Assembly (NCBI RefSeq): GCF_030704535.1
Contig: NC_081822.1
Span: 3,401,001 to 3,465,000, forward strand
DNA: 64,000 nucleotides
Reading direction: 5' to 3'
DNA from: Vitis vinifera
Taxonomy: Eukaryota > Streptophyta > Magnoliopsida > Vitales > Vitaceae
Shown here in pieces: positions 1 to 15,405 of this stretch. Position 1 is the stretch's first letter; every line of letters starts with the position of its first letter. Made by a program: the position numbers and the translations under genes. The notes beneath the pieces were generated by a model. That model worked only from the letters and a program-made list of their open reading frames with translations, did no database searches and was not told where the DNA came from.

Positions 1-1676
1 CATTGGAATGGTTAAGGAGCATATCCCCAAAAGCCCAATAAACAGCGGAAGCTGACGGCAGTGTTAGGGTCAGCACATAGAGAGTTGCTGTCAAGTATAT
101 TAGCTTGAACCTTTGGGGCTTCCACATCGCATGCATTATCTCCCTATAACATAAATCACCTCTAATCAGATTTCACATAACTGCAATACAGATTTATGCA
201 TATAGATTTAAACGTTTATATATATATGTTGCATAACAAAGATGCTTTTCTTACAACCCCAATTGAATGATTGAGACATTCCAAGATATTTTCTTTTCAT
301 CAAACCAGTAGAGGCTAAAGTTTGCAAAAATTTAGGTCCGTTTTCCCAGGAAACATGTTTCCTTTCCTTCAAAAAGGGTTGTACCTTTAGACATGCGAGA
401 ATGTACATACAAATGCATGTATAAATGCAGTTTTGATGAGTATTTAATTAAGTTCTCACACTGTGACAGCATGACCACCAAAGGTGTAGAGAATGTTGGT
501 AGCCCCAGTGAAGTAGAGAACCATTTTGGTTGGGCCAGAGTGCTTCACCCCCTCAACCTTCAAACAAGCAAATCAGCATGGGATTACTTAATAAATAAAT
601 CAATGTATCAAAGGGGGGATGGGATTATGGGAATTATTTGAAATTAAAACTAAGTGATGAATACAGCTAATTAAGGTAAATACATACCTGCCCATGGATA
701 AAGGAAGCAATGGTTAGATACCAAGAAGTGTAGGTGGTCATCATAAGGCCTAAGAATGACCAAATTCTGTAATTATGGAATGAAGGAATGAAAACGGTCG
801 TAGCACAGCAGGCGCCGAAGATGTACGTCCAAGTTCTCTTGTCGAAATTGTCATTTATGTAGTAGATGTTGCTGCAGCATATCAATGGAAATTGAGGAAA
901 AATTAACCAGTATGTATACATGATGTATTCGTCTGTCCAAACAGAAATATAATGTACATTGTAATGATTTTTCCTTTCCCCTTTTGGGTTTACCTTGCAC
1001 AGGCAATCAGCTGTATCACGGAGCCAAAGAGAAGGAAAGTGCAGTTGAAAAGTAGGCCTACATTCCTCCAGTGCTTCCCCAAAAGCCCATCAAGGACTTC
1101 AAACCACTGCATGCATGAATCACTTATGAATCAAGCCCATATGTCCCCTTTCCCCTCTTCTTTCTTCTCGTTTTAACAAAAATGGCTGAAGCACCTCAAA
1201 TTTCATGATTTCTAAAAGAAAGAACACGTACCTGAATTACATGATTTCTAAAATCAACCTTTTCTCTCTCCTTTCTAGTTCTGTACTCAACATAAAGTAC
1301 GCTTATGAGATAAGCAGTCCAACTCCCCATCAACCCATAAAACAGTTGAAAGAGAATTCCAGATAACATCCCCAGTTGTGAAAACGAGTAAGGCAGTGTG
1401 AGAAGCACTTGGGCAACCTACATTCCAAATGAATAAACACACAGCATACGTAAATCCGTTGTTTCCCATAACACATAATCTCAACGAAAAACAACTAAAT
1501 AAACACAAAAGCATAAGTGCCTGATTAGAAGCACAGCTGAACCAGGCATCATAGACCGAGCCGCCGTGCCAAAACAAGGCCGATAATCTGCTCTTAGTCG
1601 ACTTGGAATCGCCTTCTTCCCTTTCCATCTCCAAGTAGTTGCCGGCAACAATGGTCTCAACCTTCTCGGAAGCCAT
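1..1676 (-). CDS. LAX2-like: AUX1/LAX auxin influx carrier, LAX2-like (3' part outside window)
   Basis: Plasma-membrane proton/auxin symporter of the amino acid permease (AAAP) superfamily, which imports IAA. Six exons are visible on the minus strand: 1521-1676, 1232-1417, 994-1106, 688-871, 460-557 and 1-143, the last leaving the window. Phases join cleanly and give about 293 residues of a protein usually near 480. Recognisable blocks are FWHGGSVYDAWFSCASNQ, VAQVLLTLPYSFSQLGMLSG, WFEVLDGLLGKHWRN, NIYYINDNFDKRTWTYIFGA and SGPTKMVLYFTGATNILYTF, all near identical to known AUX1/LAX sequences. The N-terminus (VGNY-like AGNYLEME, then GDSKSTKSRLS) is closest in my memory to LAX2. The start at 1674-1676 is the first ATG before the conserved block. 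Intron 1 appears to begin with GC rather than GT (see findings). Family assignment is certain; the paralogue is inferred. Confidence 0.96.
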
Positions 1677-1734
1677 TGCTGCGGAGACTTATTGATATGT
1701 TGGATTAGTAGTTATGAAGGCATATAGCAGGAGT

Positions 1735-1742
1735 TTATAAAT
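1735..1742 (-). promoter_or_regulatory. Candidate TATA box of the LAX2-like gene
   Basis: On the minus strand a TTTATAAA-type box lies about 60 bases upstream of the LAX2-like ATG at 1676, a spacing that would leave a 5' leader of roughly 30 bases. It is the best TATA match just upstream of the gene. No transcript data support it. Confidence 0.45.
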
Positions 1743-1951
1743 AGAAATAGAGCAAGTGCCTCCTTTCTCACTTTCTGCTAGTGATAAGCCCCATTCACCC
1801 CCTTTTCCTCTATAAAATTTTCACACACAATGATTGAGTCACCCGCTCGAGAACCAACCCACTTCACCCTCACACCTATGATTGGACCCAAGTATGTAAA
1901 AAACGTGCATGTATGATTTGATATTTATGGTACTGCAGTATCTTGATTTGT

Positions 1952-1969
1952 GGGTGGGGTGGGGTGGGG
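1952..1969 (+). promoter_or_regulatory. G-quadruplex-forming G-tract in the LAX2-like upstream region
   Basis: Four G runs (GGG, then three GGGG) are separated by single T bases. This fits the classical G-quadruplex pattern with one-base loops, the most stable loop class. It lies about 275 bases upstream of the LAX2-like ATG, and the G-rich strand is the template strand of that gene. It can also be read as a short GGGGT tandem repeat. Confidence 0.6.
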
Positions 1970-2292
1970 TGATATAGTTGTGTCACCCACTGGTGAGAAA
2001 CGTACTTTTGTGGGCCGAATGATGGGCCCCGGCTAGCATGCACTGCACGAGCGGGGTGGCCCATGGGAGAAGGGCTTTTATTTTAACAAAGAGCCCATGT
2101 ACACTGATTGATGATGAACGCAGAAGGAGAAAAGCGACGGGAAGGAGAGATTTTATTAGCTTTCATGGAATTATAAAAGTTAGGTGTGGGTTGTGTGTGA
2201 ATGTGAGTGAGGGTGGGGGCGGGCTCATGGAATGGAGTGAATGATTGCTTGGGGAGGGGGAGAGGCCTTGGTGCTTGGCATGATTACCACCA

Positions 2293-2298
2293 CACGTG
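2293..2298. promoter_or_regulatory. G-box (CACGTG) upstream of the LAX2-like gene
   Basis: Palindromic CACGTG inside ACACGTGT, about 620 bases upstream of the LAX2-like start. This is the binding core for bHLH and bZIP factors. A second CACGTG occurs near 4274-4279. Function is not shown. Confidence 0.35.
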
Positions 2299-2760
2299 TG
2301 CCAACTGGCTTTACATCAAATTAATCTCAACCCCTTTCCTCTCCTCTCACTCCACTCATGGCATCTTAACTTTTAAGCGTATTTAAAAGGTCACACAACA
2401 AAAAGAAATGATAATTTATTTTGGTAAATATACGCTACTTGACTTATTTTTATGAAAATTCGAGGAAAACATGGGGATGGGGAAGCAGACAGTGAAAGAG
2501 GGAAGTGAAGGATGGATCCTGGATAGATGGTCGAAACACAATGATGAAATGTTTGGGGAGAGGATTGCAATGGATGGATCAGACGGGTGTAATCCTTCGA
2601 AGTAGGTCGGTTGATGTTGGATTATAGGGCAATAGTTACCTGTCAAAACAGTTGATGGAATCAGGGAACCCACCTTGCATGTGCTGATGCGAAAAGTAAT
2701 AATGGAAGGTATGTTGTAGGTAAGGAATGGGCATTTGAAAGCGTTGGAAAGGCAATGAAT

Positions 2761-4670
2761 TACCCAACTTTTGACTTCATTTACTAGTTAGGCATCAATC
2801 ATTTTCTCTACGTGTATCATTTGATTTCTCTCTCTCTCTCTTTTTCCTTTTTTGGTGGGTGGGATGCAAGAAATTTTACCTTGTATTGGAGATTACATAT
2901 GTGGTATCCCATAATGGGTGTCGAGCCCAATTGAGAGTCTTCAATCTCCATAATGCATCCATGGTCTAAGCAACCTGGAAAAAAAAAATAATAAATAAAA
3001 AGAAATTACACCGGCTAGCTGGGTGAAAATAAGCAAATAAAACTTGGTGTAAGCTTTTGTATGCCCCAGTATTCTGCTCTTCAATAAATATCACCTTCAC
3101 TCTATCAAGGACCAAAATAAGAAAAATTCTTAGAATATTGGTATTTTAAATTTACAAATATATATATATATATATATTAGATGGGAATTTTAAAAAAAAT
3201 TTGATGGGATGAAAAAATGATTAAAATTTACAAAAATATTGGAAAACACTCTAAAAATAATAATAAAACAACTTAATAATATTGCTTAAAAATATAACAT
3301 GTAATAATGATAAATTTGAGTTAAAAAAAGTAAATAATGAATATTAATAAGGAAATAAAAAATTTATTTTTAAAGTTGAAAATATTTTATATTTTCATAT
3401 ATGAAACACATTATATTTATAGAATAATTTAAATTTAAAAAAAATTATATATATAAATTTCCATTAGAAAATAATTATTTTATTTATTTTTGTTATTTAG
3501 TTTAAAGTTATATTTATAATTTAGCTTATCAAAAATAATTTTTATTTAAAACTTATATTATATAAAAAAAAAATTTCTATTATTTTTTAATATTTCAGTC
3601 CTTTGTCAGTAATTTTATCTTTATAAAATTTTTAAAATAAAAAATTAAAGCAATAAATACAATAAAAATATTAAAAATCAAGTGATCAATGATTTTTGGT
3701 TTAAAAAATAAATTAAAGTGATAAAACGAAAAAAAAAAAAAGTTGTATAAAAGAATAATATAAATAAATAGCCTTTCAAAAAAATTATGAAGAACTGATA
3801 ATATGTTCGATAGTGAATTTAAAAAGTATTTTTAACATTTCTAATACTTAAAAGATAAAAAAAAATTAAGTATTAGAAAAGTTAAAAATACTCTTTAAAA
3901 TCACTACTCAACGCACTCTAAAATGTATGTTGCCCAAATCCCGTCTCCGAAGTTGGATCTTCAAGATAACCATGACCCATCTTTTTGTGACCCTTTTCCA
4001 TGGCAGCAATGCCAGATTTTGCTTCAAGCTCCAACATACCAAAATTTCCTAAGAAAATTTAATCCTTGCTCTCTAACCAATGGAATTGTATTTGGGTTTT
4101 GAGATCATAGCTTGTATTCTAGGCTTTCCTCATATTTATAAAAAGTTTGATTTTATTTAGATATGAATTTTTGACCTTTACTTTATAAAAATCCAGATTT
4201 AGAATCATAAATTTATGATGTGAAGTTGTGTTAGTCTTGTTAGATAGAAAGTTAGGTTTCATTGATTAGCATCACGTGCAAAAAGCTAAGGAATGTCCAT
4301 TCATCCCTCCTTTCTTCGCTTTTTCCTTTTTAAGAAAAATAAAATTTTAATTTAAAATTTAAAAAAAAATATACTTTTTTATATAAGTATTAAATAATTT
4401 GAAATTATATTTGATTTTTTTTATTTCTTTGAATTCTTAAAAACAAAGTGGGCTTTAATAGCAATAGAATGTTTTCGTTTAAGAGTCAGTTGATAATTTA
4501 CTAATACCATAATATATTCTTTGTTTTTTTTATATGATCACTACTTAGATCCAACCGCGGCAATAAGGAATTAATGTACTTCTGACTTGATTTATTAGTT
4601 AGGCATCAATCATTTTCTCAGCTGAAATTTTATTTCCTTCGTGTGTTGATTGGATGCCAAGAAAATTTCA
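2761..4670. repeat. Direct repeat pair flanking an AT-rich block
   Basis: The segment at about 2761-2880 and the one at about 4571-4670 are diverged direct copies. Both contain the string TAGTTAGGCATCAATCATTT, and both are followed by a similar GGATGC(C)AAGAAA-TTT stretch. The 1.7 kb between them is extremely AT-rich and has no coding potential, with a TA dinucleotide run near 3158-3178. The arrangement suggests a local duplication or an insertion between the copies. Confidence 0.55.
3813..3904. mobile_element. Foldback MITE (hairpin with 39-base arms)
   Basis: Bases 3813-3851 and the reverse complement of 3866-3904 match with few differences (both arms contain AGTATTTTTAAC and CTAATACTTAA), leaving a loop of about 14 bases. 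The outer ends GTGA/TCAC and the size are those of a small non-autonomous foldback element. A similar hairpin is at 19908-19990. Confidence 0.6.
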
Positions 4671-4679
4671 TTGGGGGGT

Positions 4680-6456
4680 TGTAGTGCTTGTTCCTTTGGA
4701 AATCGACCAAGAACGGATTCGGTATATGTCTAGTTTGAAAAGACCGGTTCTGGGCCGAACTGAGCTGGGTCAACCCCAAGATGGGCAGTGATGGGCATGA
4801 GAGAACTCGAGTTGGGGGCAGAACAGGCCTTGTTTTGGCCCATTCTGGATTTTGCTTTGGTTTCAAGTCCCGGCCCGTATAAGCGAACAGAGTCGAATTT
4901 GAAATGGTCCCATTTGGATCCAATTGTAATTCGTGTGGGCCGGTTTGATAGCTGGCTATTTCAATTTCTAAGCAGTTCCTCCAACGCTAAAATTCACGGA
5001 TCGCGCTTTGCGACACATATCCTTTTCGAAAATCTTTTAAAGATAAAGCCCACGATCCGGCCCAGTTCAAGCCTGTTTATGTCCAGACCCATATGTTTAA
5101 TGGAATAACTTGAACCATAAATTTGAATTTTCAGCCAAAACTTGGAAAAGATTAACAGTTAAAAAGTTTGAATCAAAAGGTTGGCATGTTCTAGAGGGTA
5201 GCCCTCTTGAGTTAATCTTATAGAGGCTGTATTCACAAGAATATGACTATGTGACCGTGGACACGGCAGCATAGTTTCAAAGAATATTATTCTATGACAA
5301 ACAGTTATCATCACAAGCAATTAAGACCCGACACATAGACCTACAGTGAAGGATAAAAACCAATGAATGTTTTAGAAGAATTCAAGTGAAAATTTATTGT
5401 AGTAATACTAAGGTTACTAAAATTAATCTCAAGTTTAAAATAAAGAATTATGAAATATTTTATTAAAATAAATGAAATAATCCTCAAATTATGAATTTAA
5501 TAATTCCAATGTTTTTTCTTGAAAAGTAACTAATTTTTTTATATAAACTTCTTTTGTCATTTCAAGTATTTATATGTAAATTTAAAAAAAACTGTTCATT
5601 TTATAAGAAAATAATAAGGGTAATTTTGTCCAAATGAGACCAAAAAAATGGTACAAGGTTAGATTTCAAAAAATGGGTTTTCAAATACCCTTTAATCAAA
5701 TAACTCAAAAATTATTGAATTTAAACTTTATCTTCTACATACTTTTTTTTTCCGAGCTATATTTTCTTGCATTCTACTTTCTGCACTAAAGTCAGTGTAC
5801 CAAATGGTGTTGAAAAGAGGCAGAAGACTGAAAAGATTTGAGATACCAGAGAAGACATTCCAACTTTGCTTTGTTAGGAGGGCATCACTGAAATTAACAA
5901 GCATATACAAAGCTGTTTTGCAAAAATACCAAGGGCATGAAAAGATGTGGGGCAGGAGAATCAAGCTTTCAAAGGCTTCAACATTTCAACCATGGGGCTT
6001 CCCGTACAATCAATCAATTATGGTTGCCGCTTGCTTAATATCATTTTAAATTCCTTCCGGGCATTTAAAGAAAACAAAAATGGATAGCTTAAAAATTCCC
6101 ACTCTCAATTCACCTTGGAGGATGATGCAGACAAAAGAGAAACTCCTGCAGCCACCGTGCTAGCTATGGGGTTTTCCTCCTCGATTCTCAGCTACCCCAC
6201 AAGGCAGCGTCCTAATTAGCTTTCATATATTCAAATGAGAGCGGGAGACAGAACCTCAAGGAACTTGCAGGAAAGGACCAGGAAAGGAATCATATAATCT
6301 TTCAAACAAGCCTTCCGCATTTGGTCAGTGCTTTGATTCACTCTCCCTCCACACGTATTCTTCTCCGCCCTTTGCTTTATATTCATGCGTTACTCTGAGA
6401 CTCATACCCCTCCCTTCCATGCCTCTATTCTCTATCTGACACAAACTAAAAGACAG
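4680..6456. other. Intergenic stretch, no gene supported
   Basis: Short open frames at 4630-5108 and 5728-6049 have no recognisable domain or splice structure. The stretch 4700-5100 is more GC-rich than its surroundings. Bases 6100-6456 are the probable promoter and leader of the thaumatin-like gene, with a TATA-like TTTATATTC near 6375. Confidence 0.5.
5204..5430. repeat. Dispersed repeat, copy 1 (second copy at 30085-30395)
   Basis: The segment shares ordered blocks with 30085-30395 in the same orientation: GAGTTAATCTTAT(A/C)GAGGC, TTTCAAAGAATATT, then an AATGTTTTAGAA block followed by AAAATT-rich sequence. Divergence is high, so this is an old dispersed repeat. No coding region, LTR signature or target-site duplication was found, so the family is unknown. 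Confidence 0.5.
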
Positions 6457-7652
6457 ATGGCTCCACACCTTAGCTCGCCTCTATCATTTCTGCTGATTTT
6501 GATTGTAGTTTCATCAGGTAATATCTTCTCTTAATCATTTTTCTTTCATTCTGTCATCTGTTTGGTTCTCCAAAGATAGCATGTATTGTAGAACCAATCC
6601 TAATCATATGATGTTAGAAATTCCTGTGTGATTACCAAAACTTTAAGCCTCTATTTGTACATTTTTCTTGGATGGACAGTGCCACAAATGTCTGAATCGG
6701 CAAGAGTGTTCACTATAACAAACGACTGTAAAGAGACAATCTGGCCGGCGGTCTTCCCGGGCGAATACTTTGATGGTGGGGGCTTTGCCCTAAAAACAGG
6801 CCAATCAAGGGTTTTCACCGCTCCACTGAGCTGGTCTGGGCGTATATGGGGTCGATCAGGTTGCAACTTTGATAAAACTGGTAAGGGAAATTGCCAAACC
6901 GGGAGCTGCGGCGACAACATCAAGTGCTCGGCCTCAGGCAAAACACCTGCAACACTCGCAGAATTCACACTTGCAGCTCTTGATTTCTACGATGTTAGCC
7001 TTGTCGATGGCTTCAACCTACCATTAGTTGTAAAACCCATTAATGGTAAAGGAAATTGCAGCATTGCTGGCTGTGACAGCAACCTAAGGGACACTTGCCC
7101 GTCCGAGCTCGCCCTTAAATCCAGTGGGAAGACTGTAGGGTGCCGGAGTGCATGCGATGTGTTCAACACTGATGAATACTGTTGTAAAGGGCTTTATGGG
7201 AACGCCGCCACATGTGTACCTACCTCCTACTCCAAGAAGTTCAAGGAGGCTTGTCCAGCCGCATATAGTTACGCTTATGATGATCCCTCCAGCATTTTTA
7301 CCTGTTCCGGCACCACCGACTATGTCATCACATTCTGCGGATCAAGGTTGGTAATATTGTATGCATCATATATAATAAATCATCAAACACACGTAATTTA
7401 ATTTACAAATTACAAACCCACCACTTCACATCTTGAAGTCTATCTATGTTCGATCTTCTTAATTACTTGAATGATTACCATCTACTAACCATTAAACATA
7501 TATGAGTTTTTTTTTTATCTTTCAGGCGGCAGCCAGCGTGCACCTACCACAACAACAAACTCATCTGCAGTGGATCTAAGGGCTTAAGATCTTTGATTGG
7601 AGCATGGTGGGCTGTGATGCTCACATTTCTATTAACCATATCCGTCTCTTGA
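6457..7652 (+). CDS. Thaumatin-like protein (PR-5 family) with C-terminal hydrophobic tail
   Basis: Three exons, 6457-6517, 6680-7346 and 7526-7652, with GT-AG introns and matching phases, give 284 residues. The order is signal peptide (residues 1 to about 27, with LSFLLILIVVSS), thaumatin domain, then a tail. The domain has all 16 canonical cysteines, for example NDC, GNCQTGSC, the YCC pair and the final TFC. TLAEFTL and DVSLVDGFN supply the acidic cleft residues. Exon 3 adds two further cysteines and a terminal hydrophobic segment (WWAVMLTFLLTISVS) preceded by small residues, as in GPI-anchored thaumatin-like proteins. The family acts in the apoplast in defence and wall binding, some members on beta-1,3-glucan. 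The usual TGDCG of the signature reads TGSCG here. The start is the first ATG with a signal peptide. Confidence 0.93.
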
Positions 7653-8122
7653 TCGGAGGAAGTGTTTATATATATGGATGTAAATATGAGTTTGGCCCTT
7701 CATGAAAAATGACCAACTCAACTACATTTATTCATTTTCCCACGTCTTACAATTTGTCTGTTGACACTTTCTGATTTTCCCGCTATCACATGGGTTACCT
7801 ACCTACCCACTCTATGGTCTCCTAGCATGTAATGGATATGTAAATATCAATTCAATGAAAAGGCGATTAATGCTTTTTGATAAGCTCATTAATAAATTCT
7901 ATACAACTTAGTAAATTGGATTAAAAGCCCAAATCCGATTATTAGTATGGGTTGCAACTTGAGGCTTGGCCCAGCCCAATTCAATAAGGACAAAAGTGAG
8001 GTCATTATTGGAAATTCAATTAATTGCTTTACAGTAACTCAATGGCATACAGTATACAAGAATACGATATATATAAACATGGATACGCTTCCCACGATAC
8101 GAAGGCCGAAGAAGCTCAAAAA
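7653..8122. other. Spacer between the thaumatin-like gene and UFM1
   Basis: It holds the 3' flank of the thaumatin-like gene, with weak poly(A)-like AATGAA near 7853 and AATAAA near 7891, and the UFM1 promoter. A TATATATAAA box at about 8067-8077 is the likely UFM1 TATA element. If it is used, the out-of-frame ATG at 8079 would lie upstream of the transcript. Confidence 0.45.
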
Positions 8123-12331
<4,209 letters not shown>

Positions 12332-12466
12332 AGAGATTGGACTACATTCTCTAGTCCATTTGAATAGGTAATACATCCTGGATGTATTTTCTCGAGTTTT
12401 CTTGGCTTTCAATGAGTTGGAGGATTGTCATACTCTCCTGAGCATCATATTACTGTAATTGGCTCT

Positions 12467-12472
12467 AATAAA
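12467..12472 (+). terminator. UFM1 poly(A) signal candidate
   Basis: A canonical AATAAA hexamer lies 136 bases past the UFM1 stop codon, in a T-rich context expected for a plant 3' UTR. Confidence 0.45.
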
Positions 12473-15393
12473 AAAGATACTAATATAGTCAATACCATTA
12501 ACCTGTGAGGGATTGGAACGATGGCTGGTTTATATAGATGGACTTTGAGTGAAAATGAAAGGAAGAGAAGGGCAGTTCCATAAATATATTAGGCCTGGTA
12601 TTGCCCTTTTGGAGATGGGCCTGCGCCAATAACAATAGGCCGAGTCAGTGATTCTCAAACCTCCATAATACAATTATGCAAGTTGTCAGATGGTAGACAT
12701 CCATTATTTGTTGGGCTGAGTTAGAAATTCTAAACAGCTGAGCAAGGAAACATTGTGGTTCGAGTGCAGTGATAAATTATCCCAAGGGACAGTGTGAACC
12801 ACCCTGGAGTAGCAGGGTTCTAATCTTAGATTGTCAGAATCTGATTAGGGAGGCAATGCTATGGCTAATGATATTCAAGTAGCAGATTTGATTAACTAAA
12901 ATAGGGTATGGATTGAACACTTTCAAGCGTGAACAATCCTAGTGAGTTCATTATGATGGTAGGGATATTGTTTAATTTGGAAGGTTTCACTTTTCCTACT
13001 AAAGACAAAAAACGAAAGAAAAGAAAAAGCTTCCCATTCAAAACGTGATAATGCTTCTTTATCTCCCTTTAGTGAGAGAGCATTGTTGGAGGTGTAGCAT
13101 TAACGCATCTACGACCCATCGTGGGATCTTTTACTGAAAATAAAGTACAAAGATTTAAGCTATCTTTGCTTTTAGAAAATTTTGAAAAATAAATGTGAGA
13201 AATAGAAAATAGAGGAAAACAAGAAGGAAATAATTTATTTTAAAAAAAAAATTGAAAATTAAATTTAAAAATAATAAATTATTGTTATATGTTATTTTAA
13301 ATTCATTATATATATATATATATATAATAATTTTAAAATACATAAGTATTTAACTAATTTTAATTATATTTGATGTTTGTTATACAAAAAAATCACTGTA
13401 GAACCAGACATGAAAAACCTCTTTTCTTGACATTTCTATTCTTTTCTCAATAATTTTTTCGGAACCAAATCAAATATAAAGAAAATTATTTTATTTTTTG
13501 CATTTCTTTTTTTTTTTTTTCAATACTTTTCCGAACCAAACCAAACATAATCTCAGGAAATGCTGTGAGGGTGCATCTTGTATTAGATGCTTTTCCCAGT
13601 TAATGTTTTTTGAATTATGGCAACCCTGCAGTCGCGTTCGTAGTGTGGGTTGTACAGCAGTGTGCTTAAATGCTGTACCAACTGGGAGCACCCAGGAAAG
13701 GCAACCAATATGAAATTTGCTGTATTGGAAGTCGGCAAGGTTTGTTGATGTAATGAGGTGAAGGTCCACCATGAGCGTGGTCATTATTCCACGATTTTGG
13801 CGCCTTTGGATGATTACCACCTTTTGAGGAAGTGAGGACAGATCCATTTAGATCTGTATCTAACCCAAAGGATTTTGAAAGTGGCCCCAGTATCTAAGCA
13901 CTGACCCATCCCGACCATTTCATGTTCCCCAACTGCCTTCGCCTCTCCGTTGCTCGGAAGTGACCCAACGAACTTTACCCTAATGCTCCATCTATTCTCT
14001 CTTCTTCATCACCCATCCTAAAGAGGAGAGTTGATCCAGTACAACAAGTCTTTAAGGGAGGAGTTGTTTATTTTCTTGCGGTCATGGATCTCCACAATTG
14101 TTGCTTTCACGATTGTTACTTTGGTGATTGATTCTTTAAAAAAACTAAATTTGATTTTAAAAGTTGGGGTTGTTTGTCTTTTACCTTCTTTTTTTTCCTT
14201 AAATTTTTCATATTTGTTAGAGTAATTTGTTTTTTTAACTTCTTACGTTTTTTTTTTTAAGAATAATTTATCTTTTCATGAATTACTATCTTAACAAAAA
14301 AAAATTTTAATTTTTAACTTTATTATAATCCTTAAATTCAATTAAAATTCATAAAATCAATAAATTAATTTTCATAAATTCATAAATATGAATACAACCC
14401 ATTTGAAAACAAATGTTTATTTTGAAAATTTTTGATATTTTCTTAATAACCTAACAAATCCTAATTATTATCTCATCACTAATTTTCATTAGTCATATAA
14501 TTAATTATTCTAAATTTTTTATTATGATATTTTGGGATATTTAAAAATATATTAAGGGCTTATCACTTAACAGTACACTCATAAAAATACAAATAAATTT
14601 ATATTCACATTAAAAAAAACAAAACAAAAAATATACTAGAAATTAAAAAAAAAAAAATCGCATTAATTACTTCGATTTTTGGAATTGGGGCAGGATTATG
14701 CCATCCTTGTTTTTAAAATTTCTTGCAAAAAACCTCCTCATTTACCGTCGGGATAGCTGAATCAAATCCAAATGATTCTAGAAGAGCAAGGGGGCTCATC
14801 ACATCCTCAATTTTAGATTTTTCTTTTTCCCCCTTCATTCTCTCAACACCACATGTTCCCCGATTGCCTACCCGTCACGAAACTCCAATAAGAATGTAAG
14901 TGGATGGTGCGTCACTAAGCAATTTTTGTGGCTTAATTTTAATCGTACCATTTTTGCAGTGGTGCCCCAAAAATAAATAGTATGTGGTTAAAGGGCTCTA
15001 AAGCTTCATTATCCCAAATACATACACTTTTTCTCTATATACACCCATCTCTTTCTCTTTTTTATAGGACATTAAAGGCTACTAAAGCATAATTATCCTA
15101 GACATGTTCACTTTTCCTTTATATACCCATATGCGTTTTTGGTAGTGCAGAAAAATAAAAATGGTTTGTACTTCAAGTCGCCCAAGCAAATATTCTGCGC
15201 TAAAAGGTGTGTAGTGGCTGTTACACATATACCCCTGGTCATCTCGAAACAAGAGTCAACCAATGGGTAGTTCTGTAAATATGCATATCAATGTCTCTCC
15301 AAAGCTAATTTAGTGTGCGAGCCGATCCCGAGAAAGTGATGGGGGAGCGCATGTCTCGGCGTGTCTGAGGTCCTCCTTTGGACATGCGATTCT

Positions 15394-15405
15394 GATGACG
15401 TCATC
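15394..15405. promoter_or_regulatory. Perfect palindrome GATGACGTCATC (CRE/C-box core)
   Basis: A 12-base perfect palindrome contains TGACGTCA, the consensus site for bZIP factors of the TGA/CREB type. It lies in the GC-richer island at 15300-16130 but no nearby gene was found, so a regulatory role is speculative. Confidence 0.3.

Noticed and set aside
4630-5108. Overlapping open frames of 97 and 106 codons on opposite strands
   Set aside because: No domain, no exon partners, and both strands are open in the same GC-richer patch, which is typical of chance frames.
5728-6049. Open frames on both strands upstream of the thaumatin-like gene
   Set aside because: No similarity to any protein I know and no splice structure; more likely promoter sequence.
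13491-13847. 118-codon open frame on the minus strand in the gene desert
   Set aside because: Ends in a poly-lysine run made by a T tract and shows no domain; looks like chance.
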